A DNA stretch of 64,000 nt from Homarus americanus (Eukaryota > Arthropoda > Malacostraca > Decapoda > Nephropidae), in assembly GCF_018991925.1 (NCBI RefSeq), contig NW_024732415.1:1640338-1704337 (forward strand). The letters run 5' to 3'. The notes below the pieces were generated by a model that was not told the origin of the DNA, searched no databases, and saw only the letters and a list, made by a program, of their open reading frames with translations. A program made the translations under genes and the position numbers. Every line of letters starts with the position of its first letter. Positions within the stretch are counted from its first letter, which is position 1. This document shows positions 10,204 through 21,740 of this stretch, one piece after another.

Positions 10204-11389
10204 TCATTACTATATATCCCCAAACTCTCGGTCCGGGAGAAAATACTGAGAGACTCTTAGAAAAACTGGTGTTTGATGCAAGCTTAGGAAAACGTGGTAT
10301 CCCGAAAAATTACACCCAATAATACTTTGACGTACTTGAAACACAAGGTGGTGGTCTAATGCTCCCGAGGTGTGAGGACGCTCCTCAGGCAAGAGTGTGA
10401 GGACGTTCCCACACATCTAAACCAGGAGGAGAGACCCAACTCACCGAAAACACTGGTCTCTGCTGCCGAGCTGTGACGGTCAACACTGAACATGTCTAGA
10501 TCATATGGTTCTCTGCCCTAAACTACCTTAATCCCAATCACCCTTAAGGCATTACGATTGGATCCCACTGAAATTGGGATCATTGGAATTAGTACTTACT
10601 GGGATTGGGATCTGTTATGGCTAAACCTCGATCCCAATGGTTAGGTCAGGTTGCTATCAATTAGGTCTGGGACATGTTTGACAAATCAACAGCTGATAGA
10701 GAGGACATGACGCCTCCAAAACACGAAGCAGATTATCCTGTAAAGCAGGATAATGAAACCATGACAGCATGGTGAGGGTTATTTTATCTGTGTAGAGAGA
10801 ACTTTCCAGGAGAGATGCGGATGCCTTTAAAACAGGTGAGTGTGATCACTATACCCAGTTAAATGGCAGAGGTAAGGCGCTTACGGGAAGACGGTGGTAG
10901 GAGGAGGTCTCCGATACCCCCATAGATGGCGACGGGACCACAGGCGACCACAAACACTGTGTAAGGATAAGGAGTTGGTCCGACGTCCGCGTGAACGAGT
11001 GGGAGGATCACGTTGACTCACTAATAAGGGAAGGACACCGACGTCCTTAACGATGAAGAAGAAAAGTTGATGAATAAAACGATGATCAATGAACATGATA
11101 ACTTGGACGTACCTGAGATATGGCGTGTTAGTGTCCCTCCAACAGCTGTTTTAACTCACACTTACCTGGAAAAAGAAAAGGAAAAATCTAATTGAGATTA
11201 CCTGCCGTCTATCACATACACACTTATATGGTAATTCACATTTAACTTACAAAAACAACCAAGGCAGAGCATATGATCTTAAGCATTATTTCATGCCCAA
11301 TGGATGACCAAGAGAACAGTAGTATTAGTAGTTACCTTGTGCTGGTGGTCGGGGGAGCCCTGGCACCCTGCAAGGTCACCTCCTGGCAC
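10204..11389. other. Gene-free sequence with a cluster of inverted ATTGGGATC motifs
   Basis: Five copies of ATTGGGATC or its complement occur at about 10530-10640 in mixed orientation. A 53-codon frame ending PPTAVLTHTYLEKEKEKSN near 11190 looks mildly coding-like but has no family match and no clear splice sites. Confidence 0.5.
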
Positions 11390-11680
11390 CGTCTTGACAC
11401 TTTTATGACACCTCATGGCCCTTAATGACACCTTGTGTTCTTCATAACACACTTTACACCTTGGGATAGTTCAAGACACTTTGCAACACTTTGATAATTG
11501 AGAACTCTTCATGACACACCTCTGACACTTCATAACACTTTTTTGTTTGTGCACAACATTACGTGACACTTTATGGCACTCTGACACCTTATGCCACTTT
11601 ACGATACTTTATACCATTCATTTGACACGTATGGGTGTTTTTGGCCCCCACGACACTTTATTACACTTGATACGCTTCTT
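11390..11680. repeat. Decayed flank of the 20-bp array
   Basis: Irregularly spaced GACACTTTAT and ACACTTTG motifs become more regular toward 11681, where the clean 20-bp array begins. Confidence 0.6.
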
Positions 11681-12139
11681 GACACTGAGAAACACTTTAC
11701 TACACTGAGAAACACTTTACTACACTGACAAACACTTTACTACACTGACGAACACTTTACTACACTGACAAACATTTTACTACACTGAGAAACACTTTAC
11801 TACACTGACGAACACTTTACTACACTGACGAACACTTTACTACACTGACGAACACTTTACTACACTGACAAACACTTTACTACACTGAGAAACACTTTAC
11901 TACACTGACGAACACTTTACTACACTGAGAAACACTTTACTACACTGACAAACACTTTACTACACTGACAAACACTTTACTACACTGACGAACACTTTCC
12001 TACACTGACGAACACTTTACTACACTGAGAAACACTTTACTACACTGACGAACACTTTACTACACTGACGAACACTTTACTACACTGAGAAACACTTTAC
12101 TACACTGACGAACACTTTACTACACTGACGAACACTTTA
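11681..12139. repeat. 20-bp tandem array, 23 units
   Basis: The unit is TACACTGACGAACACTTTAC. Spacing is exactly 20 bp throughout. Nearly all variation sits at the two bases after CTGA (GA, CA or CG). The last seven units repeat a CG-GA-CG triplet, which is a 60-bp higher-order period. Confidence 0.98.
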
Positions 12140-14367
12140 AGTTACTTTGCAGTCTCGTCAATTTCAGTCACTTCACCGGCTATTTGTTTGTCTCAGAGGA
12201 GTTTTCGTGTACTTCCTGACCGTCACTAAGGCAGAGACTGGTGTTGACATTCTCATAAATCCGAAACCGTGAAACGAGCCAGATTCAAGACTTGAGCGAA
12301 CCGAGTTTGGTCGTGTTTTACTCATTCGTTTCTCCACAAATGTAGCTTTAGAGATCTTTGTCCTTATCTGTTCTTACTATAGAGTATATAAGACAAGATT
12401 ATATGCCGCTAATATTTTAGTTCGTGTAAGTGCTCGTTTTTTGTGGAAGATTGAGTCTTATGTGTCGAAAAGCTGTTCCTGAATTCTCGAAACACGAACG
12501 TCATCGATGTCCCAACAGCGGTGTCAGTCAACTGGTGATAAAAAATATCCAGAAATGTTTATATTGCTTATCCAGCTTTATTTGCTGATTGAAAACAAAC
12601 AAAGAAACAAACGGGAAGCAAACGGAAATAAGATAACGCTGTATTAAACATAACAAATAACATTAGGACACATTTTAGAATATTTTTTAATTCCCAAAGT
12701 CAACGCTTTCGGAGACGTGTGTGTTGTCTCAGGACTACCAACCCAGACCACGACTAAACCAGAGCTACCAACAGTCTCCACACATCTGTCTGATATATTG
12801 TGTGGTTTAATATTTCAGACAGACTACAGACGAACCAAAGAAAGTCAATCACCTTAAACTTAATTCCTGAAAGGTGTTGAGAGAGGGAGTTGTACTATAG
12901 TCACCCCGATAAACTTACATCCAGTCACTGCGGCACCGAAAACGATCGAGGGGATGGGGTCACGGGGTGGGGTGGGGTCACGGGGTGGGGTGCAGTCAGT
13001 GAAATTGCCGGTTATGAATTTCGAGGAGGACGATATGTGTGGCTTGAAAGTGGGGTAAACCGTATGTATGAACATGTACAGTTGCCCACAGTTCCACCTG
13101 TTACAGTGGTGAACACCTTTTGTGATCCGTGTTTGTATATATCGTAGTAAAACTCCCGGAATGGTCGTAAGGAACCTCGCAATAGTGGCCAGACTAATGA
13201 TACTAAATAAACATTCCACCTGTATCTGAATGCAAGCGTCTCTTTCATGGTTATAGTTTTAATACAGTTACTAAATAGAACGTCATTGGTTTCATCCTGC
13301 TGTGTGTTAAGCCTAGTACACGTTTGTCGACATGCCGCCTGACACGCGAATTTTTTATTTGTTTTATTACTTTAACTGTTAATTATATATATAAAAAAAG
13401 ACTTTTTTCCTGTGGACTTTTTTCCTAGAAATTCTATTTTTTTCTGTGATTTTTTTCCTGTTACTTTATCTCCGTTCACAGTATCGTTGATGGCCTACTG
13501 TGAGTTGCCTGGCGGACACCAACCTTCCTGCTTATGTCTGTCCTGCTGTAAGGAATAATTAGCGGTGACTATAATATATTGAAATGGTTTATTATATTAT
13601 ATTGCCATTATTTGTATTAAATATATATAATACCAATAACTTACTAACATCAGAGAGAAGTAGTGAAGACAACGCCCCTTGGCCTCTCCAGATACACACA
13701 GTTAAACACTACACTTGATTGAACACAACTTACATTTTTGACGATTGATACACAAATACCTCGGCAATAGGCCTGTTCCCGCACCCTCTCGACCGTCAGC
13801 GAGTAACCTGACACTGAAACTAGTGAACGAACTTCTGTGAAACTCGTTTATAAAGTGTTCGTCTTTATAGAGATCCTTCGCTACCAAACTTCTTCGTACA
13901 CATTACATCTTGCAGATTTTGTCTGAGGAACTGATATAGGAACATTTTCCCCAGCAGTAATGGGATCCATGTTTCCAGGTCTCTTGTGTCATCCGTTTGG
14001 TGTACTAGTGTTGGTTATAACAGTGATCACTAACGATAATGGGTCGTCAGGGAGAACCGCTCTTTCAGACAACATATGAAGAAAAAATTATGTTGTTTGA
14101 GTTTAACTAAGTGTGGCAGCGAAGGGTAACCCGACTCGGCAAAACTCACCTGGTTCAGTGTCGTTTTCTTCCCTATAAATACATTAAGACTCTTGATATA
14201 TGAGCCCATTTCCCCACTGTGTTCTGATATTGGAATAGCTACTCCTATCAGTGTGATTTACTTGTTCTCTTAAGCAGTATATTCACACATCTTCATCATC
14301 GATCATCAGTAACGTTAGCCGATATTCATATTAATATTCTTCCAATCTCTTTTTGATGAGTCTTCGT
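12140..14367. other. Gene-free sequence
   Basis: Mostly AT-rich unique sequence. A G-rich tract at 12951-12992 has two copies of GGGGTCACGGGGTGGGGT, a possible G-quadruplex. No gene could be supported; ORFs near 12860-13250 lack any recognisable motif. Confidence 0.55.
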
Positions 14368-14368
14368 T

Positions 14369-14402
<34 letters not shown>
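14368..14402. repeat. (GT)n microsatellite
   Basis: About 16 GT units just before the 43-bp minisatellite. Confidence 0.95.
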
Positions 14403-14403
<1 letters not shown>

Positions 14404-14487
14404 TGGTGGGAGGGGCGGCGTAGTGACCTGCCGTCCAGAAAGATGCAACGACCTTCTGAACGGAACTGTACATACGAAGTCATATGG

Positions 14488-16985
14488 ACACACTGTCCCC
14501 CAGCAGGAGACTAGAGAGGGTGGTGGGGGTCCTCACTGTCCCCCAGCAGGAGACTACAGAGGGTGGTGGGGGTCCTCACTGTCCCCCAGCAGGAGACTAC
14601 AGAGGGTGGTGGGGGTCCTCACTGTCCCCCAGCAGGAGACTACTGGTGGGGGGGCTGGAGCACTAGACCTCACTGTCCCACAGGAGAGGACAGAGGGGTG
14701 GTGGGGGTCCTCACTGTCCCCAGCAGGAGACTAGAGAGGGTGGTGGGGTCCTCACTGTCCCCAGCAGGAGACTAGAGGGTGGTGGGGTCCTCACTGTCCC
14801 CAGCAGGAGACAGAGGGTGGTGGGGGTCCTCACTGTCCCCAGCAGAGGCCTCCTGTCCCCAGCAGGAGACTAGAGAGGGTGGTGGGGGTCCTCACTGTCC
14901 CCCAGCAGGAGAGAGGGTGGTGGGGTCCTCACTGTCCCCCAGCAGGAGACTAGAGGGTGGTGGGGGTCCTCCTGTCCCCAGCAGGAGACTACAGAGGGTG
15001 GTGGGGGTCCTCACTGTCCCCCAGCAGGAGACTAGAGAGGGTGGTGGGGGTCCTCACTGTCCCCCAGCAGGACTAGAGAGGGTGGTGGGGTCCACTGTCC
15101 CCAGCAGGAGACTAGAGGGTGGTGGGGGTCCTCACTGTCCCCCAGCAGGAGACTAGAGAGGGTGGTGGGGGTCCTGTCCCCAGCAGGAGACTGAGAGGGT
15201 GGTGGGGGTCCTCACTGTCCCCAGCAGGAGACTAGAGAGGGTGGTGGGGTCCTCACTGTCCCCAGCAGGGAGACTAGAGAGGGTGGTGGGGTCTCACTGT
15301 CCCCAGCAGAGACTACAGAGGGTGGTGGGGGTCCTCACTGTCCCCAGCAGGAGAGACAGAGGGGTGGTGGGGGTCTCACTGTCCCCCAGCAGGAGACTAG
15401 AGAGAGGGTGGTGGGGTCTGTCCCCCAGCAGGAGACTACAGAGGGTGGTGGGGGTCCTCCTGTCCCACAGCAGGGAGACTACAGAGGGTGGTGGGGGTCC
15501 TCACTGTCCCCCAGCAGGAGACTAGAGAGGGTGGTGGGGGTCCTCACTGTCCCCAGCAGGAGACTAGAGAGGGTGGTGGGGGTCCTCACTCCCCAGGAGA
15601 GAGGGTGGTGGGGTCCTCCTGTCCCCAGCAGGAGACTACAGAGGGGTGGTGGGGGTCCTCCTGTCCCCCAGCAGGAGACTAGAGAGTGGGGGGTCCTCAC
15701 TGTCCCCAGCAGGAGACCAGAGGGTGGTGGGGTCCTCCCTGTCCCCAGCAGGAGACTAGAGGGGTCCTCACTGTCCCAGCAGGAGACCACAGAGGGTGGT
15801 GGGGTCCTCACTGTCCCCAGCAGGAGACTACAGAGGGTGGTGGGGGTCCTCCTGTCCCCCACAGGAGACTAGAGAGGGTGGTGGGGTCCTCGTCCCCCAG
15901 CAGGAGACTACAGAGGGTGGTGGGGTCCTCACTGTCCCCCAGCAGGACAGAGGGTGGTGGGGGTCTCACTGTCCCCAGCAGGAGACACAGAGGGTGGTGG
16001 GGGTCACTGTCCCCAGCAGGAGACTAGAGAGGGTGGTGGGGGTCCCTCGTCCCCCAGGAGACTACAGAGGGTGGTGGGGTCTCACTGTCCCCAGCAGGAG
16101 ACTACAGAGGGTGGTGGGGTCCCCACTGTCCTCCAGCAGGAGACTAGAGAGGGTGGTGGGGTCCACTGTCCCCCAGCAGGAGACTAGAGAGGGTGGTGGG
16201 TCCTCACTGTCCCCAGCAGGAGACTAGAGAGGGTGGTGGGGTCCTCACTGTCCCCAGCAGGAGACTACAGAGGTGGTGGGGTCTCACTGTCCCCCAGCAG
16301 GAGACTACAGAGGGTGGTGGGGGTCCTCTCGTCCCCCAGCAGGAGACCAGAGGGTGGTGGGGGTCCTCACTGTCCCAGCAGGAGACTAGAGAGGGTGGTG
16401 GGGTCCTCACTGTCCCCAGCAGGAGACGAGAGGGTGGTGGGGTCCCTATCTCCCCAGCAGGAGACTAGAGAGGGTGTGGTCTCACTGTCCCCAGCAGGAG
16501 AGCTACAGAGGGTGGTGGGGTCCCTCACTGTCCCCAGCAGAGACTACAGAGGGTGGTGGGGTCCCTCACTGTCCCCAGCAGGAGACTACAGAGGGTGGTG
16601 GGGTCCCCACTGTCCCCCAGCAGGAGACTACAGAGGGTGGTGGGGTCCTCACTGTCCCCAGCAGAGAGGGGGGGGTCCACTGTCCCCAGCAGGAGACTAG
16701 AGAGGGTGGTGGGTCCCCTCACTGTCCCCCAGCAGGAGACTACAGAGGGTGGGGTCCTCACTGTCCCCAGCAGGAGACTAGAGAGGGTGGTGGTCCTCAT
16801 TGTCCCCAGCAGGAGACTAGAGAGGGTGGGGGGTCCCTCACTGTCCCCAGCAGGAGACTAGCAGGAGGGCGGTGGGGGGTCTTCACTGTCCCCAGCAGGA
16901 GGCTAGAGAGGGGTCCTCATTGTCCCCAGCAGGAGACTAGAGAGGGCCGTCATTGTCCCCCAGCAGGAGACGAGAGGGTCCTCAC
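14488..16985. repeat. 43-bp G-rich minisatellite, about 60 units
   Basis: The full-length unit starts CACTGTCCCCCAGCAGGAG, continues ACTACAGA or ACTAGAGA and ends GGGTGGTGGGGGTCCT. Units vary from about 30 to 43 bp, chiefly through loss of bases in the C-runs and G-runs and a recurring CTA(C/G)AGA difference. Each + strand unit has G-runs able to form a quadruplex. Open frames across it come from the repeat. A possible minus-strand donor at 17015-17020 would place the array inside an intron. Confidence 0.98.
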
Positions 16986-17020
16986 TCTGGAGTGTGGTGG
17001 CCTCACTGCCCAAGACTCAC

Positions 17021-17066
17021 CATCAGGCCTCATGACCTTGAGACGAAAGTAGTAAGGGAGCACCAT
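17021..17066 (-). CDS. Candidate first coding exon (hypothetical, minus strand)
   Basis: On the minus strand ATG at 17066 starts MVLPYYFRLKVMRPD followed by a split codon and the consensus donor G|GTGAGT (17020-17015). The next exon would lie beyond the 43-bp minisatellite. The peptide matches no family I know, and no AG acceptor lies close upstream, which fits a first exon. Confidence 0.25.
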
Positions 17067-17904
17067 GCAGGTGGGGAGGGTAGAGGTCAGGTGAGGGAGG
17101 CCAAGAAGTGTGAGGGTGGGGAACAAGGGTAGGAGGGAGAGGGGAGGAACAAAGGAAGGGGGAAAAGGGGTGGGCCAAAGAGGGGGTGAGGGGAAGGAGG
17201 CTCGCCATCCATTTAGGGTAAAGGAAATGGGGAAGGATGACATTGGGGGACTCGGGAGGGATATGTTACAAGGGGTAGGTAAGGTGGGGGTGATGATGAT
17301 GATGATGATCCGTTGTGTTGAAAATTTCCCATTTTCTTTGATGCTCCATAGATTAACATCACCATTTACCACCAAAGACTAAAATAAACATAAGCAAAGA
17401 GAATAACACAGACTCAAATATTCAAGTTCATTTACAGTTAAAACTAGAATTTAAACTGAACAAAATACCAACTGAATCTATGGTAGAGCATCATAGAAAA
17501 CGGAGGATGACGGTGAGTACATCTTCCCGTTTTCTGTGTCTCCTGGCGGCCATATTTAGCAGCGTGAAGGTCAGTTGTTTTTAGGAGAGACTTGCTCCGC
17601 CGCAGGCAAGAGGACGGCGAGGAGAAAGGAGGCGTCGGCAAGGAGAGACAAAGGAGGAGAGGGAGAGAGATTAAGAGAAAGAGAGAGAAGTAATGGAATG
17701 AGAGATGATGAACAAATAAGAAGATCATTCAATTGTCTGTTATAACACGTAGGGTAACACGCATGACTGTACACACACATACATACACATTTACACACAG
17801 ACACGCTCACAGCCCCATGGACAGAATCAGAAAATAATGTAAGAAAACGAAAGTAAAAGTGATGATGGTGGACTACTGTAAACAAGTGACGTGATGGTGT
17901 GGTC
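17067..17904. other. Gene-free G/A-rich then AT-rich sequence
   Basis: GGGAGG-rich tract at 17080-17290 and (GAT)n at 17288-17311. A short ORF (MVEHHRKRRMT, 17480-17512) runs into a donor-like GTGAGT at 17513 and could be an exon end; evidence is weak. Confidence 0.5.
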
Positions 17905-17953
17905 AGGTTAGGTTAGGTTAGGTTAGGTTAGGTTAGGTTAGGCTAGGCTAGGT
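17905..17953 (+). repeat. Interstitial TTAGG telomere-type array
   Basis: About ten GGTTA pentamers, the last ones changed to GGCTA. TTAGG is the arthropod telomere unit. Confidence 0.95.
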
Positions 17954-18343
17954 TGCTGGACGCTAACAAGACGGAGAGTGATTTACAACACACAAATACG
18001 GTTATACATATCCACTCCTCGTTAAAGAACCCGTACTTCAGTATACCTGGAGGAGGAGGACCAGGGGGAAAAGAAAGAGGAGAAGGAGGAGGAGGAGGGG
18101 GAGAAGATGAAGGAAGAAGAGAGGGAGAAGGAAGAGGAAGATAAAGCAAAGGAGAAGGAGAACATCTCACCAAACAGCACAGTCATTAATGGCCTTTGAT
18201 GTGATGTTCATTTAGCTGGGGGCGGCAGACGCTTCTCTTGGGCGAGGCGGAAGACCAGCCGGGTGCCTCACAAACGTCTTCACACTACCTCGGTCGCTAT
18301 GGTTAGTCTGTATCATTCAACACATTTCGCCCTCATCATTTCT

Positions 18344-18434
18344 TAACCTAACCCAACCCAACCCAACCCAACCCAACCCAACCCAACCCAACCCAACCCA
18401 GCCCAACCCAACCCAACCCAACCCAACCCAGCCC
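18344..18434 (-). repeat. AACCC pentamer array (telomere variant)
   Basis: About 17 AACCC units with two AGCCC variants, starting from CCTAA and followed by GGTTAAGTTAGG in the opposite orientation. It is a TTGGG variant of the telomere unit and is inverted relative to the array at 17905. Confidence 0.95.
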
Positions 18435-18663
18435 AGGTTAAGTTAGGTTTGGTCTAGTCACATAAACAATAACAAAATATGAAGAAACAAAAGGTACCTA
18501 TATATTCACCACTAGAGGTACCGAGGAATGGTATATTCTGACCAATAAATATAATGACAAAATATAATGGACTCGTAGCCCCTGAGTGTTTTTGTTCATT
18601 TTCTCTAATATATATTTTTAAATCGTTCAAGTGTGTCATGATTAGTTCCTGGTTATACCTCAT

Positions 18664-18862
18664 ACCGCCCATAGTCGTATAAGTGGGCGGCGTGAGGACC
18701 CAGGTACCGCCCATAGTCGTACCAGTGGGCGGCGAGAGGACCCAGGTACCGCCCATGGTCGTATAAGTGGGCGGCGTGAGGACCCAGGTACCGCCCATGG
18801 TTGTGGTAGTGGGCGGCGAGAGGACCCAGGTACCGCCCATGGTTGTGGTAGTGGGCGGCATG
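18664..18862. repeat. 42-bp tandem repeat with built-in hairpin
   Basis: Five near-identical units start at 18664, 18706, 18748, 18790 and 18832. Each contains CCGCCCA and TGGGCGG, perfect 7-bp inverted arms about 13-14 bases apart, followed by GAGGACCCAGGTA. The loop differs between units (AGTCGTATAA, GGTTGTGGTA). Decayed units continue to about 18945. Confidence 0.95.
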
Positions 18863-19138
18863 AATCGGCAAGAGGATCCAGGTGCAGCCCGTACCTGCTC
18901 TGGAGGGCGGCGGGTGGGGAAAGAATCCAGGAAATGCCGCCCACGATTTCACCGACTCACTCCCAGAAGAACGAAGGCGTATGGGCGTCAGTCACACTCA
19001 CGACATACGCCCACGCCCCGGCCAAGCTGCCCCGCCTATAACTCTACAGCAGTGACTCCACATAAATACACAAGTTCACGCCTTATGTCATGGTCACGCC
19101 CACAACCTCAATCATGTTCACGCTGGTACACATCATTA

Positions 19139-19161
19139 GACGCACACACACACACACACAC

Positions 19162-19230
<69 letters not shown>
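19139..19230. repeat. (AC)n microsatellite
   Basis: About 45 AC units with one ACGC interruption, ending directly at a candidate splice acceptor. Confidence 0.97.
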
Positions 19231-19231
<1 letters not shown>

Positions 19232-19311
19232 CACGTCAGGTGGCCAAGGTGGATGAAGACAGTGGCATGATTATCATTCAGGGTGAAGACTTACCTGAGC
19301 TGTGGGTGAAG
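19232..19311 (+). CDS. Candidate internal coding exon (hypothetical)
   Basis: The AG at 19230-19231 ends the AC repeat, and AAG|GTAAGA at 19312 is a strong donor. The 80-base segment has one open frame with two leading bases and 26 codons, RQVAKVDEDSGMIIIQGEDL then PELWVK, ending in phase 0. The balanced acidic composition looks like real protein and unlike the surrounding repeats. I do not recognise the family, and the AC run would be an unusual polypyrimidine tract. Confidence 0.35.
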
Positions 19312-19567
19312 GTAAGAAGCTTTATTGTTCTTCTGACACCTGTTTAGTAACGCACGTACAGCAGGTGTGAAAGCAGACACCTGAGAAATACCAGTGCCTA
19401 ATACAGTAAATGTGACCAAATCCTACAGGTGTTAAAACAATTACTGGTACAAGTACAAACACAGGTGCTTATACAAATAAAGGCACAGATGAAAAAAAAA
19501 ACTTATTCTGATATAATTCAAAACAAAACATAATATTGTCAGCCATAAATCATACGACCTATAAGGT

Positions 19568-19570
<3 letters not shown>

Positions 19571-19645
<75 letters not shown>

Positions 19646-19649
19646 ATTA

Positions 19650-19742
<93 letters not shown>

Positions 19743-19743
19743 C
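19571..19743. repeat. Compound (CT)35-(ATT)31 microsatellite
   Basis: A pure CT run to 19640, then GTCTCAT, then ATT triplets. The poly-Asn and poly-Tyr ORFs here are repeat products. Confidence 0.98.
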
Positions 19744-20206
19744 ATCGTTGTTGTTCATCAATATATACACTATCACCATCATGACTATCAACCAATATTT
19801 TACATAGTCAAGCTCCTCCAAGACCTCAAGTAACCTGGAAAAAACCTGTTTACCTCCACTTTCTCTGATACTGATAATAATGACTAAGGTGTGCATCATC
19901 CCTCAGCTACGACTAACACACACTCACACACTCACTCACCCTTTACCCATCTCCCCTCCTCTCCTTCCTCCCCCACCAGTTACTCACCTTCCCCCACACC
20001 CCACCAGCACCCCCCCCCACCCCAACAGAACGAGTTTCATCATCCTGGTCGCGTAAATGAAAGTGAATCTAGGATTATGTGTGACCCACTGGTGTTGGGT
20101 CGATGGTGTGGGACCTTGAGAGCTGGTCTGGGTGCTGGCTCCTCCACCCTCCTCTAACCCCTCATTGAACACGCATTATTATGGGCTCTGAGGGATTGTT
20201 TTTTTT

Positions 20207-20263
<57 letters not shown>

Positions 20264-20429
20264 AGGATGATTTACCTGTATTATTTAGGGACGTCGTTGG
20301 GGTAATAGTCTTCTTTTTTAATACAGAGGAAGCCAAAAGACTCCCTAATTGTGTGTGTGTGAACAGTAGTTTGGTAGAGGTTGTCCTTCAAACATTCCTC
20401 CTCTATCATTTACCTAATTTTGCGTGTCT

Positions 20430-20985
20430 AGGATCAGTGAGGAGGCCCCGACCTGAATCCTTAAGGAGATCCTCAGGGTATAAGCCATCCTGGTGGTGCA
20501 GAAGATTTAAGGACTCCCTCAAAATGGGCGTCAACATCAAAGAGGTTTAGCTAATCCTCCAAACGACCATTTTCTGTAGCTAGGTAACTGTTCTCGTGTG
20601 TTTAGGAGTCCTGTAGGAAGTCCTGCCTGAATCCTTAATTGGTCTTGTTGGTCTTATATGGTTGGGGCCAACATCGAGCCAGCCCACCAGACATATCTCA
20701 TACTGTACATTATACAAGTTGATCCGATCGAATATTTTTTTTGTGTACGTGCAAGAAACCTGTTATCTGAAGGAGGTCCTACATGAATCCTTAAGGAATA
20801 TCCCCAGGACAAGACCATCACAGAGGAACGAGCTTCAGGGGCATCCTACAGGGAACAACAACAAGGTGATTCCAGCATCCTAAGCGCTCATCCTAGAGTC
20901 CTGTTTCACCCACAAGGCAATATTCTCCCTGTACTTAAGATCAGAATGGTGTCCTCAGTGAATCCTTAGAGCCACACGCCAGGGA
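20430..20985. repeat. Degenerate tandem repeat of about 156-175 bp
   Basis: The block GGAGTCCT...CCTGAATCCTTAAGGA recurs with its GAATCC core at about 20455, 20629, 20785 and 20960. The sequence between is strongly diverged. Confidence 0.5.
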
Positions 20986-21129
20986 GGTCCTCCTGTATAA
21001 GGCGGTGCTGGAGGCTGTGGGGGAGGAGACCATGGTGTTGAAGGTCTCTGTCACTTGGCATGATTACAACACCTGCATTATTGATATATACTGTACTGTA
21101 TGTGCTTACATGTACTGTATATATGAACA

Positions 21130-21180
<51 letters not shown>

Positions 21181-21460
21181 TGTGTGTGTGTGTGTGGAGA
21201 ATAAGACGCCCAAACTAACCCAATTATATGTCATGACCTTAAAACCTAATCTAACATTACTACAAAAACCTTCAACCATACCTAAAATAATCACCAATTT
21301 TCATCATCCTAAAATAATTATCAACTAAAAACAATAATTTTAACTGAAGATAATTGTCAGGAAAATAACACCAATCACGCCCAAAAACGTCGATAAAACT
21401 GAAGGAAAAATCACAAGTAAAAATTACACAAGTCGTCTGTGTTGTGATTTACTTTGAATT

Positions 21461-21545
21461 GGGTTTAGCTAGTTAAGGCTGGGTTTAGTTAGTTAAGGCT
21501 GGGTTTAGTTAGTTAAGGCTGGGTTTAGTTAGTTACAGCTGGGTT
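21461..21545. repeat. 20-bp tandem repeat, 4 units
   Basis: The unit GGGTTTAGTTAGTTAAGGCT is repeated four times with minor changes. Confidence 0.95.
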
Positions 21546-21661
21546 CAATTACGCCTGGGTTTATTTACCTCTATCTTAAACCACATAATCTCCGTGGTTT
21601 AAATGGTTTAGTTAATAAGCTTTTCTGTAAAGGTTTAATTCTTACTCGCCATCTGTATACG

Positions 21662-21740
21662 CCACTCACTCACTCACTCACTCACTCACTCACTCACACA
21701 CACACAATCATTCACTCACTCACTCACTCACTCACTCACT
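21662..21740. repeat. (ACTC)n tetranucleotide repeat
   Basis: CACT tetramers interrupted by a short CACACA and CATT segment. Confidence 0.95.

Noticed and set aside
11028..11194. Frame ending PPTAVLTHTYLEKEKEKSN as an exon
   Set aside because: Mildly protein-like but without acceptor, start or homology that I can support.
11681..12139. CRISPR array
   Set aside because: Units are contiguous 20-mers with no unique spacers, and the window is eukaryotic.
14372..17052. Series of Gly/Pro/Ser/Gln-rich ORFs
   Set aside because: Translations of the 43-bp minisatellite in shifting frames.
18216..18301. GC-rich segment with acceptor TTCATTTAG and open frame WGRQTLLLGEAEDQPG
   Set aside because: The donor (GGTTAGT) is poor and the segment lies between telomere-type arrays; not enough to call.
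19441..19899. Poly-Asn, poly-Tyr, poly-Val, poly-His and Leu/Ser ORFs at this and many other sites
   Set aside because: Each coincides exactly with a microsatellite and lacks unique coding sequence.
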